This document shows positions 14,962 through 22,800 of a stretch of DNA of 64,000 nucleotides, in pieces; positions within the stretch are counted from its first letter, which is position 1; the number at the start of each line of letters is the position of its first letter. Both the position numbers and the translations under genes were made by a program. The stretch spans positions 1-64,000 of the forward strand of contig JAZROD010000027.1 in NCBI GenBank assembly GCA_045648505.1, read 5' to 3'. This stretch comes from RGIG8700 sp045648505 (GTDB lineage: Bacteria; Bacillota; Clostridia; RGIG6154). The notes under the pieces were generated by a model. It was not told where the DNA came from and did not search any database. It was given only the letters and a program-made list of their open reading frames with translations.

Positions 14962-15779
14962 AATTAAGAGATGCATATAAAAAAGCACAGGAAATATTAA
15001 AAGAAAACGGCATTGAGGATTTTAAGTCCGATGCCTTTTTCCTTATAGAAGGAATTTACAAAATAAAAAGAGCAGAGCTTCTTTCTGATAAAGAGGTTGA
15101 TTTTAAGGTTCTTGAAAAAGCCCTTGAAAGAAGAATAAAGGGAGAACCCTGTGCATACATAACAGGTGAAACAGAGTTTATGGGACTGCCTTTTAAGGTG
15201 AACAAAAATGTACTTATTCCAAGGCAGGACACCGAAAATTTAATAGAGTTTCTTCTTGAGAGAACAGAAAAAGGTGCAGAAATTTTAGACCTTTGCACAG
15301 GTTCGGGATGTATTGGAATTTCTCTTAAAAAATATGTTGAAAATTCTGCCGTTACAATGGTTGATGTTTCAGAAGGTGCAATTTCTGTTGCCAAGGAAAA
15401 TGCGCTTTTAAATAAAGAAGATGTAACAATCGTAAAAGATGATGTTCTAAATTCTTCCTATGAATACGGAAAATACGATTTAATAGTTTCAAATCCACCA
15501 TATATAGAAGAAGAAACCATAGAAACTCTTGATAAAACCGTAAAGGAGTTTGAACCTCGACTTGCACTTGATGGCGGAAAAGACGGTCTTGTGTTTTACA
15601 GAAAAATAGCAAAGGATTTCAAAAAGTATCTGAAAGAAAATGGCAGACTTGCTTTTGAAATTGGTTTCAATCAGGGTGAAGCAGTGAAAGAAATCCTTGA
15701 AGAAAACGGATATCTCAATATAGAAGTAATTAAAGATTATAACAACAATAACAGAATTGTTACGGGGGAACATAAATGA
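14955..15779 (+). CDS. prmC: Release factor glutamine methyltransferase
   Basis: SAM-dependent N5-methylation of the Gln in the GGQ motif of release factors 1 and 2. 274 residues: N-terminal helical domain, then a Rossmann methyltransferase with ILDLCTGSGCIGISL (SAM binding, about 114-128) and the catalytic SNPPYIEEE near 180. Overlaps yqhQ by 7 bp and the following small gene by 4 bp (ATGA). The release-factor gene prfA, its usual neighbour, is absent. Confidence 0.95.
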   Translation: MVKLRDAYKKAQEILKENGIEDFKSDAFFLIEGIYKIKRAELLSDKEVDFKVLEKALERRIKGEPCAYITGETEFMGLPFKVNKNVLIPRQDTENLIEFLLERTEKGAEILDLCTGSGCIGISLKKYVENSAVTMVDVSEGAISVAKENALLNKEDVTIVKDDVLNSSYEYGKYDLIVSNPPYIEEETIETLDKTVKEFEPRLALDGGKDGLVFYRKIAKDFKKYLKENGRLAFEIGFNQGEAVKEILEENGYLNIEVIKDYNNNNRIVTGEHK

Positions 15780-15973
15780 AGGTAATATATAATCCTGATA
15801 CAGAAATGGTCAAAACAGTTAAAGAAGGTCTTGAAAGAACGGGTGGGTACTGTCCCTGTCGCCTTGAAAGAACAGAAGACACAAAATGTATATGTAAGGA
15901 ATTTAAAGAACAGATAGCAGATGAAACTTTTGAAGGCTTTTGCCATTGCATGCTTTATTATAAAGTGAAGTAA
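15776..15973 (+). CDS. Ferredoxin-thioredoxin reductase catalytic-subunit-like protein
   Basis: 65 residues with six cysteines arranged CPC-x10-CIC-x17-CHC (CPC near 26-28, CIC near 39-41, CHC near 58-60). This resembles the catalytic beta subunit of ferredoxin:thioredoxin reductase, which uses a 4Fe-4S cluster next to a redox disulfide, but the product is shorter and the spacing differs, so activity is uncertain. The ATG overlaps the prmC stop. A role in ferredoxin-linked thiol reduction is plausible for an anaerobe; no thioredoxin gene is adjacent. Confidence 0.7.
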   Translation: MKVIYNPDTEMVKTVKEGLERTGGYCPCRLERTEDTKCICKEFKEQIADETFEGFCHCMLYYKVK

Positions 15974-15989
15974 TTTTTCAATAAAACAC

Positions 15990-16017
15990 TTGCATTTTTG
16001 TTCACTTATGATATAAT
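15990..16017 (+). promoter_or_regulatory. Promoter of the sugar-binding lipoprotein gene
   Basis: TTGCAT (15990-15995), 16 bases, TATAAT (16012-16017). Confidence 0.65.
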
Positions 16018-16052
16018 GATTGTATCATCAAAAAAAGAAAGGACGAAAAAAG

Positions 16053-17594
16053 ATGAAGAAAATTTTAGCACTTGTTTTAGCAGTTGTTATGATGCTTTCT
16101 TTCGCAGCTTGCGGTGGAAACGATGCAAACCTTGTTGAAACAGATCTTTCTAAACCTGTTACATTAAACTGGATTATGCCGGGTCCCGGTATCCAGACTG
16201 ATGCAGAAATGGTTTGGGCAAAATTCAATGAAGAACTCAAAAAAATCGAAGGCTTCGAAAATGTTACAGTAAACATTGAAGTTATTCCTATGGCTGACTA
16301 TGTTCAGAAGATTATGCTTATGCAGACTTCAGGCGAAAAAATGGACTTAATCCAGACATATCAGCTTCAGTATGCTCAGGAATATAGAAATGGTACTATC
16401 CAGGATATGACACCATATCTTGAAAAGTATGCAAAAGAATCTCTTAAAGAGCTTCCACAGTGGGTTATCGATATGGGTAAGGTTGACGGCGCACAGGCTA
16501 TTCTTCCTAACTATCAGAAAATGACATCTGCTCCATATTATATGACAATCCCTGCAGACCTTGCTGAGTATATGGATATTGATGCAGTATCTAAAGCAGC
16601 TATAGCTGAAGAAGAAAATAACTATAGCGTATCAGAAGAATCTCTTGCTCTTATGGAAGATTATCTTTCAAAGGTTAAAGATGCAGGTAAAATCGGTAAA
16701 GGTTATGTTGGTGGATGGTCTGCAAGAGGTAAAGAATCTATCATTGACAGCTTCCAGTACTACTATGAAGCTCCTGAAATCAAAATCTTCCACAGCCACG
16801 TTGACGACCAGCAGGTTTCACTCTGGAGAGCAAAGAAATACTTCTTTGACAAAGGTTATGTAAGAAAAGACGCTCTTTCAGCTAAATCAGCTGACTTTAA
16901 CGGCGTTAAAGACGGTAATGTTGTTTGGACATCACAGAACTGGACAGGAAAAGTTGAAAAATTTGACGGTGACAAAACACATGATGTTCCAGTAGTTCAG
17001 ATTCCTACAATCGACCACTTCTATATTGGCTACAAGCCTGCAGCAGGCGGTTTCGCAATTCCTGTAAATTCAGAATGTCCTGACGTTGCAGCTATGCTTG
17101 TAAACCTTATGTCATCAAAGAAAGGTATTGACCTTTACAACTTATTGGTTTACGGTATTGAAGGCGTTCACTACACAGTAGATAAAGTTCTTGAAAACGG
17201 CGATAAGATGATTACACCAAAAGACTACCCTGAAGAAGGTAACTCTTCATCAGCATACGGTTTACAGAAATGGATCGTTGGTAACGCTAAAAACGCTTAC
17301 ATAACATCTAACCAGCCTGAAAACTTCAAAGAAGTTATCTACGAACAGATGAACGAAGGCGAACTTACAGTTGTATCTCCTCTTATGGGATTTGCTCTTG
17401 ATGCAACAGCAATCGAAACAAAACTCGGTCAGATTAAAGCTGTTGGTAAAGAATACGGTGACCCAATCGGTTCAGGTGCTGTAGATACAGAAGCATTACT
17501 TACAGAAATGTTCACAAAATATGAACAGGCAGGCATTAACGATGTAATCGCTGATATTCAGGGACAGGTTGATGCATTCCTTGCTACAAAATAA
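16053..17594 (+). CDS. Extracellular solute-binding lipoprotein (ABC sugar transport, DUF3502 type)
   Basis: 513 residues from the ATG at 16053 (GAAAGGA upstream); a longer in-frame start at 16020 would sit at the transcription start. Lipoprotein signal MKKILALVLAVVMMLSFAAC with Cys20 as lipid-modified residue. The body is a large oligosaccharide-binding fold, and the C-terminal MGFALDATAIETKLGQ...YGDPIGSGAVD region resembles DUF3502 of oligosaccharide-binding proteins. It has its own promoter and terminator and no permease genes next to it, so it is an orphan; partners must lie elsewhere. Codon use suggests high expression. Ligand unknown. Confidence 0.88.
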   Translation: MKKILALVLAVVMMLSFAACGGNDANLVETDLSKPVTLNWIMPGPGIQTDAEMVWAKFNEELKKIEGFENVTVNIEVIPMADYVQKIMLMQTSGEKMDLIQTYQLQYAQEYRNGTIQDMTPYLEKYAKESLKELPQWVIDMGKVDGAQAILPNYQKMTSAPYYMTIPADLAEYMDIDAVSKAAIAEEENNYSVSEESLALMEDYLSKVKDAGKIGKGYVGGWSARGKESIIDSFQYYYEAPEIKIFHSHVDDQQVSLWRAKKYFFDKGYVRKDALSAKSADFNGVKDGNVVWTSQNWTGKVEKFDGDKTHDVPVVQIPTIDHFYIGYKPAAGGFAIPVNSECPDVAAMLVNLMSSKKGIDLYNLLVYGIEGVHYTVDKVLENGDKMITPKDYPEEGNSSSAYGLQKWIVGNAKNAYITSNQPENFKEVIYEQMNEGELTVVSPLMGFALDATAIETKLGQIKAVGKEYGDPIGSGAVDTEALLTEMFTKYEQAGINDVIADIQGQVDAFLATK

Positions 17595-17610
17595 TAAAAC
17601 AAACAACAAA

Positions 17611-17635
17611 AACCTCTCATTTTGAGAGGTTTTTT
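17611..17635 (+). terminator. Terminator of the solute-binding lipoprotein gene
   Basis: AACCTCTCA-TTT-TGAGAGGTT followed by T-run. Confidence 0.9.
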
Positions 17636-17636
17636 C

Positions 17637-17664
17637 TTGACTTATAATTCAAGTGTGATATGAT
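17637..17664 (+). promoter_or_regulatory. Promoter of the Gfo/Idh oxidoreductase gene
   Basis: TTGACT (17637-17642), 16 bases, TATGAT (17659-17664). Confidence 0.55.
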
Positions 17665-17675
17665 AAGTTTATCAT
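17660..17675. promoter_or_regulatory. Possible operator palindrome over the -10 box
   Basis: ATGATAAGTTTATCAT is a 7-bp inverted repeat with a 2-base centre that overlaps the -10 element. It has the form of a repressor site, but no regulator is encoded nearby. Confidence 0.4.
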
Positions 17676-17706
17676 AACAAAATAAGTTTATAAAGGAGCA
17701 AATGTT

Positions 17707-18945
17707 ATGGCAAAGTTTGGTTATATCGGATTAGGCGGAAGAGGCATAGGTATGCTTAAGAATCTTCTTGAGTGCTTTGAGGATGTTGAGATAGTTGCTA
17801 TCTGCGACCTTTTGGAAGAAAGAGTTAAAGAAGCGGAAAAATTGTTTGAAAGCTTAAATAAAAAAGTTCCTTTTTCAACAACAGATGAAGATGAGTTCTT
17901 TAATGTTGAAATGGATGGCGTATTTATTATGACAAACTGGGAAAGCCATGTTCCACTTGCCATAAAAGCTATGAAGAAAGGCATCAGACCGGGAATTGAG
18001 GTTGGCGGAGCATATTCACTTAAAGAATGCTTTGACCTTGTTGATACTTATGAAGAAACCGGCATACATGTTATGATGCTCGAAAACTGTTGCTACGGAA
18101 AAAATGAGCTTACTGTTCTCAAAATGGTAAGGGAAGGACTTTTCGGCAAGATTGTTCATTGCAGTGGCGGATACCACCACGAGCTTCTTTATGAAATTTC
18201 TCACGGTGTGCAGAGAAAGCACTATCGCTTAAGAAACTATATTACAAGAAACTGCGAAAATTATCCGACACACGAGCTTGGACCTATTGCAAAGGTGCTT
18301 AATATAAACAGAGGAAACAGAATGCTTCAGCTTAACTCTGTGGCATCAAAGGCTGCAGGGCTTGCAGAATATGTTAAAGAGCATCAGGACACACTTTCAC
18401 ATCTTAATGATACAGTTTTCAATCAGGGAGATATTATTACAACAATTATCACCTGCGCAAACGGAGAAACTATCACATTAACCCTTGATACAACCCTGCC
18501 AAGATTTTATTCAAGAGGCTTTACGGTAAGAGGAACAAAGGGCGGATTCTTTGAAGATGGTGATACTGTTTATCTTGAAGCAGAAAGAAAAGAATACGAA
18601 AAAGAAGACGAATTTATTCATTTCCACTGGCAGAAAAAATATGGAAATGGAGAAGAAATGCGAGAAAAATACAAGCATCATCTTTGGGCAAAGCACGGCG
18701 ATGCAGCCGCAACATCAGGCCACGACGGAATGGACTATATGGTTCTTGCCGCATTTATGGAAAGTGTTGAAAAGAAGGCAGTTCCGCCGATTGATACATA
18801 CGATACTGCAAGTTGGATGGCAATAACACCCCTTTCAGAACAGTCAATCAAAATGGGTGGTGCGCCTGTTGCAATCCCTGATTTCACAAAGGGATTATGG
18901 GCAATGAAGAGAGAAGTGGCAGACCTTGAATTTAGACTGGATTAA
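17707..18945 (+). CDS. Gfo/Idh/MocA oxidoreductase, GH109-like
   Basis: 412 residues. N-terminal Rossmann domain with YIGLGGRGIGML (NAD binding), then the C-terminal Gfo/Idh fold. MMLENCCYGKNELTVLKM, GGYHHELL and NYPTHELGPIAKVLNINRGNR match the pattern I recall for family GH109, NAD-dependent alpha-N-acetylgalactosaminidases of the Gfo/Idh superfamily. No signal peptide, so it would act in the cytoplasm. Many GH109-like proteins have other or unknown activities. RBS AAAGGAG; a palindrome overlaps its promoter. It stands alone between a terminator and a repeat array. Confidence 0.75.
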   Translation: MAKFGYIGLGGRGIGMLKNLLECFEDVEIVAICDLLEERVKEAEKLFESLNKKVPFSTTDEDEFFNVEMDGVFIMTNWESHVPLAIKAMKKGIRPGIEVGGAYSLKECFDLVDTYEETGIHVMMLENCCYGKNELTVLKMVREGLFGKIVHCSGGYHHELLYEISHGVQRKHYRLRNYITRNCENYPTHELGPIAKVLNINRGNRMLQLNSVASKAAGLAEYVKEHQDTLSHLNDTVFNQGDIITTIITCANGETITLTLDTTLPRFYSRGFTVRGTKGGFFEDGDTVYLEAERKEYEKEDEFIHFHWQKKYGNGEEMREKYKHHLWAKHGDAAATSGHDGMDYMVLAAFMESVEKKAVPPIDTYDTASWMAITPLSEQSIKMGGAPVAIPDFTKGLWAMKREVADLEFRLD

Positions 18946-18950
18946 AAACA

Positions 18951-19110
18951 GGATATTTATGCGGCGTGTTCTTAAGGACACGCCGCAACGATATTAATTT
19001 CTTGCGAAATCAGAGATATTGCTTCGCAGAGATATTGTGCTACGCACAAAGATATTCCCTTCGGGAGTTAATTTATATCGATACGGAATGTCCTTCGGAC
19101 AATTCCGTAA
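18951..19110. repeat. GATATT-hairpin array reaching into pgeF
   Basis: GATATT spacers at 18952, 18990, 19013, 19031 and 19050 alternate with hairpins: GCGGCGTGT/ACACGCCGC (18961-18986), ATTTC/GAAAT, TGC/GCA, TGTGC/GCACA and CCC/GGG, followed by a GTCC/GGAC hairpin flanked by GGAAT and ATTCC. The last part lies inside the end of pgeF. Confidence 0.7.
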
Positions 19111-19903
19111 TTGTTGCCATAATTCCTCTCTTTGGTCCAAGGCCACGATGAGAGTATAAATAATCTTTATTACAACTTGTGCAAAGGTCTGAAATTATAA
19201 TGTTTGTCAGTCCCTGCTCTTCAAGAATGTGCTTGTTTATAAGTGGTAAGTCTAAAAAATATTTGTCATTTTCTTTCACTATTGCATCTTTGTATCCAAA
19301 CTTATCTATGAACTTTTCGTAAAGGTTAGAGGATACTTCGTAACACTCTTTGCATATTCCCGGACCAATAAGACAAATCCCATCCTCTGTACCAAAAAGC
19401 TCTTTCATTTTCCGGAGGGTAAGGGAAGCAAGTTCATCAAAAGTGCCTCTCCATCCACAATGGGCAGAGCCGATTGCTTTGTTTTTTACATCAATAATTG
19501 TAACAGGTATACAGTCTGCACTATGAATAGCTATAGGGAGATTTTTCTCGTTTGTTACTATGGCGTCAATGCTTTCGTAATCTCTTTCTTTATAAACACC
19601 TTTTCCTGCATCGTCCATTGTTGCAACTAAAATATTTGTGTTGTGAGTCTGCTTTGTTGTAACTATATTTTCTGTTGTAAAGCCTGCGGCAGATGAAAAA
19701 ATTTCATAGTTTTTAATTATATTTTCTTTACTGTCCGATGTGCTTGTTCCAAGATTTAAAGTACCAAGTGCTTCGCCCTCTGAAACACCGCCTTTTCTTG
19801 TGGAAACTGCCATATTTACAAATGGATAATCGTCAAGCACTTTGAACTTTAAGAAAACAACACCGTCTTTTTCTATAATGTGCATATTATCTGATTTAAG
19901 CAT
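19073..19903 (-). CDS. pgeF: Multicopper-oxidase-like purine nucleoside phosphorylase/peptidoglycan editing factor PgeF (YfiH/LACC1 family)
   Basis: 276 residues from the ATG at 19903 (AAAGAGG upstream); a longer in-frame start lies upstream of the transcription start. Family motifs: TKQTHNTNI, HSADCIPVTI, GSAHCGWRGT and GPGICKECYEVS, which hold the metal-binding His and Cys residues. Family members cleave purine nucleosides or edit peptidoglycan precursors. The last residues (SEGHSVSI) are read from the GATATT-hairpin array, so the C-terminus appears to have been replaced by repeat sequence. Confidence 0.92.
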   Translation of the reverse strand: MLKSDNMHIIEKDGVVFLKFKVLDDYPFVNMAVSTRKGGVSEGEALGTLNLGTSTSDSKENIIKNYEIFSSAAGFTTENIVTTKQTHNTNILVATMDDAGKGVYKERDYESIDAIVTNEKNLPIAIHSADCIPVTIIDVKNKAIGSAHCGWRGTFDELASLTLRKMKELFGTEDGICLIGPGICKECYEVSSNLYEKFIDKFGYKDAIVKENDKYFLDLPLINKHILEEQGLTNIIISDLCTSCNKDYLYSHRGLGPKRGIMATITELSEGHSVSI

Positions 19904-19931
19904 GAAAAACCTCTTTCTTTCAGTTTTTTGT

Positions 19932-19960
19932 ATTATATCTGTTTTTATTATTGGTGTCAA
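19932..19960 (-). promoter_or_regulatory. Promoter of pgeF
   Basis: Minus strand TTGACA (19955-19960), 17 bases, TATAAT (19932-19937): a consensus promoter. Confidence 0.85.
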
Positions 19961-19983
19961 GGTGATGAAATTATAAAAAAATG

Positions 19984-20012
19984 TTGCAAAAAGAGATAAA
20001 ATAAGGTAAAAT
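19984..20012 (+). promoter_or_regulatory. Promoter of iorA-iorB
   Basis: TTGCAA (19984-19989), 17 bases, TAAAAT (20007-20012). Confidence 0.6.
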
Positions 20013-20043
20013 AGAAGGAACTATTAAATAAAGAGGTAATACT

Positions 20044-21777
20044 ATGAAAAAACTTATGCTTGGTAACGCTGCGGTTGCTCAGGGTGCTTATGAAGCAGGT
20101 GTAACAGTTGTTGCATCATATCCGGGAACTCCCAGCACAGAAATTACCGAAAATATCGTAAAATATGATGAAATTTATGCTGAATGGTCACCAAACGAAA
20201 AGGTTGCTGCAGAAGTTGCAATCGGTGCATCAATCGGCGGTGCAAGAGCAATGAGCTGTATGAAGCACGTTGGTCTTAATGTTATGGCAGACCCTGTTTT
20301 TACAGTAAGCTACACAGGTGTTAACGGCGGTCTTGTTTTCTGCGTTGCAGATGATCCCGGTATGCATTCTTCACAGAATGAACAGGATTCAAGACACTAT
20401 GCAAAAGCATCTAAAATTATGATGCTTGAACCATCTGATTCTTCAGAATGTAAAGAATTTACAAAAATGGCTTACAAGCTTTCAGAAGAATTTGACACTC
20501 CTGTATTTTTAAGACTTTCAACAAGAGTTTCTCACTCACAGAGCCTTGTTGAAATCGGTGAAAGAGAAAATGTTGCTCTTAAAGATTATGAAAAAAATAT
20601 TCCAAAATTCGTTATGATGCCTGCAATGGCTATCAAACGCCATGTGGTTGTTGAAGAAAGAATTAAAGCTTTAACTGCATTTGCAGAAGAAACAGAGCTT
20701 AACAGTGTTGAACTCAACGATTCAAAAATCGGTGTTATCACAAGCGGTATTACATATATGTATGCAAAAGAAGCTCTTGGCGATAAAGTAAGCTACTTAA
20801 AGCTTGGTATGGTTTATCCTATGCCTGAAAAGAAACTTAAAGACTTTGCAGAAAAATTCGACAAAGTATTTGTTATTGAAGAGCTTGATCCGGTTATTGA
20901 AGACCACTGCAAAAAGCTTGGTATTGAAGTAATCGGTAAAGAAGTTTTCACACTTCTTGGTGAATATAATACTGCTATGATTAAAAAGGCAGTTCTTGGA
21001 GAAGAAGCTCCTGCTTGTGCAGAACTTAAAGAAGAAGTTCCTGCAAGACCGCCTGTTATGTGTGCAGGTTGTCCTCACAGAGGAACATTCTATGTTCTTA
21101 AAAAGCTTGGTCTTGTTGTATCAGGCGATATCGGTTGTTATACTCTTGGTGCAGTTGCTCCTCTTGCAAGTGTTGATACAACAATCTGTATGGGTGCATC
21201 TGTAAGTGCCGCTATGGGTATGGCTAAAGCAAGAGGCAAGGAATTCAACAAAAAACTTGTTTCTGTTATCGGCGATTCAACATTCATGCATTCAGGTATC
21301 ACAGGTCTTGTTGATATTGTTTACAACAAAGGCTCAAATACAGTTATTATCCTTGATAACTCTATCACAGGTATGACAGGTCATCAGGATAACCCAACAA
21401 CAGGTTATACAATCAGAAAAGAGCCTACAAAGCAGGTTAACTTAATCGCTCTTTGTAAGTCAATCGGTGTTGAACACGTTGTTGTTGCTGATCCATTTGA
21501 TTTAAAGAACTTTGAAAAAGTTGTTAAAGAAGAAGTTGAAAGAGATGAGCCATCAGTTATCATCGCACAGCGTCCTTGCGCACTTCTTAAAACTGTTAAA
21601 TACACAGGTCATTGCAAAATCACAGAAGACTGCAAAAAGTGTAAAATGTGCTTAAAACTTGGATGTCCTGCAATTTCATTTGACGGTGAAAATGTTAAAA
21701 TAGATACAACACAGTGTAACGGTTGCGGACTTTGTGTTAACCTTTGTCCGTTTAATGCAATTAAAAAGGAGAACTAA
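20044..21777 (+). CDS. iorA: Indolepyruvate ferredoxin oxidoreductase, alpha subunit
   Basis: Oxidative decarboxylation of aryl pyruvates (from aromatic amino acids) to aryl-acetyl-CoA with reduction of ferredoxin. 577 residues: N-terminal pyruvate-oxidoreductase domain (VASYPGTPSTEITE, EWSPNEKVAAEVAIGAS), a central swivel domain, a TPP-binding domain (CAGCPHRGTFYVLKKLG; GDSTFMHSGITG; DNSITGMTGHQDNP) and a C-terminal 2[4Fe-4S] ferredoxin-like domain with CKKCKMCLKLGCP and CNGCGLCVNLCP. iorB follows after 227 bp of hairpin-rich DNA. Typical of amino-acid-fermenting anaerobes. Confidence 0.96.
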   Translation: MKKLMLGNAAVAQGAYEAGVTVVASYPGTPSTEITENIVKYDEIYAEWSPNEKVAAEVAIGASIGGARAMSCMKHVGLNVMADPVFTVSYTGVNGGLVFCVADDPGMHSSQNEQDSRHYAKASKIMMLEPSDSSECKEFTKMAYKLSEEFDTPVFLRLSTRVSHSQSLVEIGERENVALKDYEKNIPKFVMMPAMAIKRHVVVEERIKALTAFAEETELNSVELNDSKIGVITSGITYMYAKEALGDKVSYLKLGMVYPMPEKKLKDFAEKFDKVFVIEELDPVIEDHCKKLGIEVIGKEVFTLLGEYNTAMIKKAVLGEEAPACAELKEEVPARPPVMCAGCPHRGTFYVLKKLGLVVSGDIGCYTLGAVAPLASVDTTICMGASVSAAMGMAKARGKEFNKKLVSVIGDSTFMHSGITGLVDIVYNKGSNTVIILDNSITGMTGHQDNPTTGYTIRKEPTKQVNLIALCKSIGVEHVVVADPFDLKNFEKVVKEEVERDEPSVIIAQRPCALLKTVKYTGHCKITEDCKKCKMCLKLGCPAISFDGENVKIDTTQCNGCGLCVNLCPFNAIKKEN

Positions 21778-21787
21778 TTTGAATGCT

Positions 21788-21978
21788 GAACTTGCTTATG
21801 CAAGTTCAACTTCACTGCAAATTATAATTGCAACTTCACTGTGAGCAAAACGAACAACTTCACTTTTGCATAGCAAAAACTTCACCCCGTTTTTCATTGT
21901 GAAGTTTGCACAAAGGTGCAAGTGAAGTTATCTTCGATAGTGAAGTTACTATGTAGTGAAGTTTTACCTTGCGGTAAA
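21788..21978. repeat. Hairpin train with AACTTCACT spacers between iorA and iorB
   Basis: Left half: hairpins such as GAACTTGC/GCAAGTTC (21788-21807) and TTTTGC/GCAAAA (21864-21878) separated by AACTTCACT at 21808, 21832 and 21856. Pivot: AACTTCAC (21878-21885) pairs with GTGAAGTT (21899-21906). Right half: hairpins TTGCAC/GTGCAA, TATC/GATA, ACTA/TAGT and TTTACC/GGTAAA separated by the inverse spacer AGTGAAGTT at 21921, 21939 and 21955. There are no open frames and no T-runs. Confidence 0.8.
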
Positions 21979-22004
21979 GTTAATTCAGTAGAAAGGAAAT
22001 AATT

Positions 22005-22571
22005 ATGACTACTAATATTATGATTGTCGGTGTTGGCGGTCAGGGAACTCTCCTTGCCAGCAGAATTCTTGGTAACACCGTTATAAACGAAGGCTTTGAT
22101 GTTAAAGTTTCAGAAGTTCACGGAATGAGCCAGAGAGGTGGCTCTGTTGTAACTTATGTTAAGTACGGCGAAGAGGTTTTCTCTCCTGTTATTGACAAAG
22201 GTCAGGCAGATATTATTCTTGCTTTTGAAAAGCTTGAAGCATTCAGAGCAATGCCTTATCTTAAAAAAGGCGGAAAAATGATTGTAAATGTTCAGGAAAT
22301 TGATCCAATGCCTGTTATTACAGGTGCGGCAAAGTATCCTGAAAACATAATTGAAAAACTTAAGGAAAATATTGATGTTAAAGATGTTGATGCCCTTTCT
22401 CTTGCAATAGAGGCAGGAAATCCAAAAGCAGTTAATGTCGTTTTAATCGGCGTTATGGCAAAATCAACAGACATCCCTTATGAAAAATGGATGGAAGCTT
22501 TAAAAGCAACAGTTCCTGAAAAGTTCCTTGAGGTAAATGTTAAGGCATTTGACCTTGGCTATAATTTATAA
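22005..22571 (+). CDS. iorB: Indolepyruvate ferredoxin oxidoreductase, beta subunit
   Basis: 188-residue gamma-domain partner of IorA. GVGGQGTLLASRILGN (about 9-24) and EVHGMSQRGGSVVTYVKYG are the conserved signatures of this oxidoreductase subunit. GAAAGGAAAT upstream. The distance from iorA is large for an operon of two subunits needed in equal amounts, but no separate promoter is obvious in the hairpin-rich spacer. Confidence 0.95.
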   Translation: MTTNIMIVGVGGQGTLLASRILGNTVINEGFDVKVSEVHGMSQRGGSVVTYVKYGEEVFSPVIDKGQADIILAFEKLEAFRAMPYLKKGGKMIVNVQEIDPMPVITGAAKYPENIIEKLKENIDVKDVDALSLAIEAGNPKAVNVVLIGVMAKSTDIPYEKWMEALKATVPEKFLEVNVKAFDLGYNL

Positions 22572-22572
22572 T

Positions 22573-22601
22573 AAAAAGTCGGCTAAAAGCCGACTTTTTT
22601 T
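22573..22601. terminator. Bidirectional terminator between iorB and copA
   Basis: AAAAAGTCGGCT / AGCCGACTTTTT with a 3-base loop; T-rich on both strands and serves both convergent genes. It abuts the copA stop codon. Confidence 0.9.
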
Positions 22602-22800
22602 ATAGTACTTTATAACCCTGCTCTTCAACAGTCTTAATTAAAAGTTCATCACTAATTTCTTCAGTTAAGGTGATAACTGCGGTGCCGTCTTTGTGGCTTG
22701 TTACTGCCTCGCTGACCTGTGGAAGATTTTCAAGAGCAGTTTTAACTCTGCCTTCACAATGAGGGCACATCATACCTTCAATTTTAAGTGTTTTTGTCAT
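22600..22800 (-). CDS. Internal in-frame CopZ-like copper chaperone start within copA
   Basis: Inside copA an ATG at 22800 is preceded by AAAGGAG with a 9-base gap, ideal for initiation. It would give a 66-residue free heavy-metal-associated domain (MTKTLKIEGMMCPHCEGR...) with the GMMCPHC metal motif, the size and start of a typical CopZ. It most likely marks an ancestral separate copZ that fused to copA by loss of the copA stop. Whether the internal start is still used cannot be told from sequence. Confidence 0.55.
   Translation of the reverse strand: MTKTLKIEGMMCPHCEGRVKTALENLPQVSEAVTSHKDGTAVITLTEEISDELLIKTVEEQGYKVL

Noticed and set aside
16053..18945. Sugar-binding lipoprotein and Gfo/Idh gene as parts of one ABC transport operon
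   Set aside because: A strong terminator and a new promoter separate them, and no permease or ATPase genes are nearby.
21788..21978. Regularly spaced AACTTCACT repeats as a CRISPR array
   Set aside because: Repeat of only 9 bases, intervals of about 15-24 bases that are themselves palindromes, inversion of the repeat at the centre, and no cas genes.
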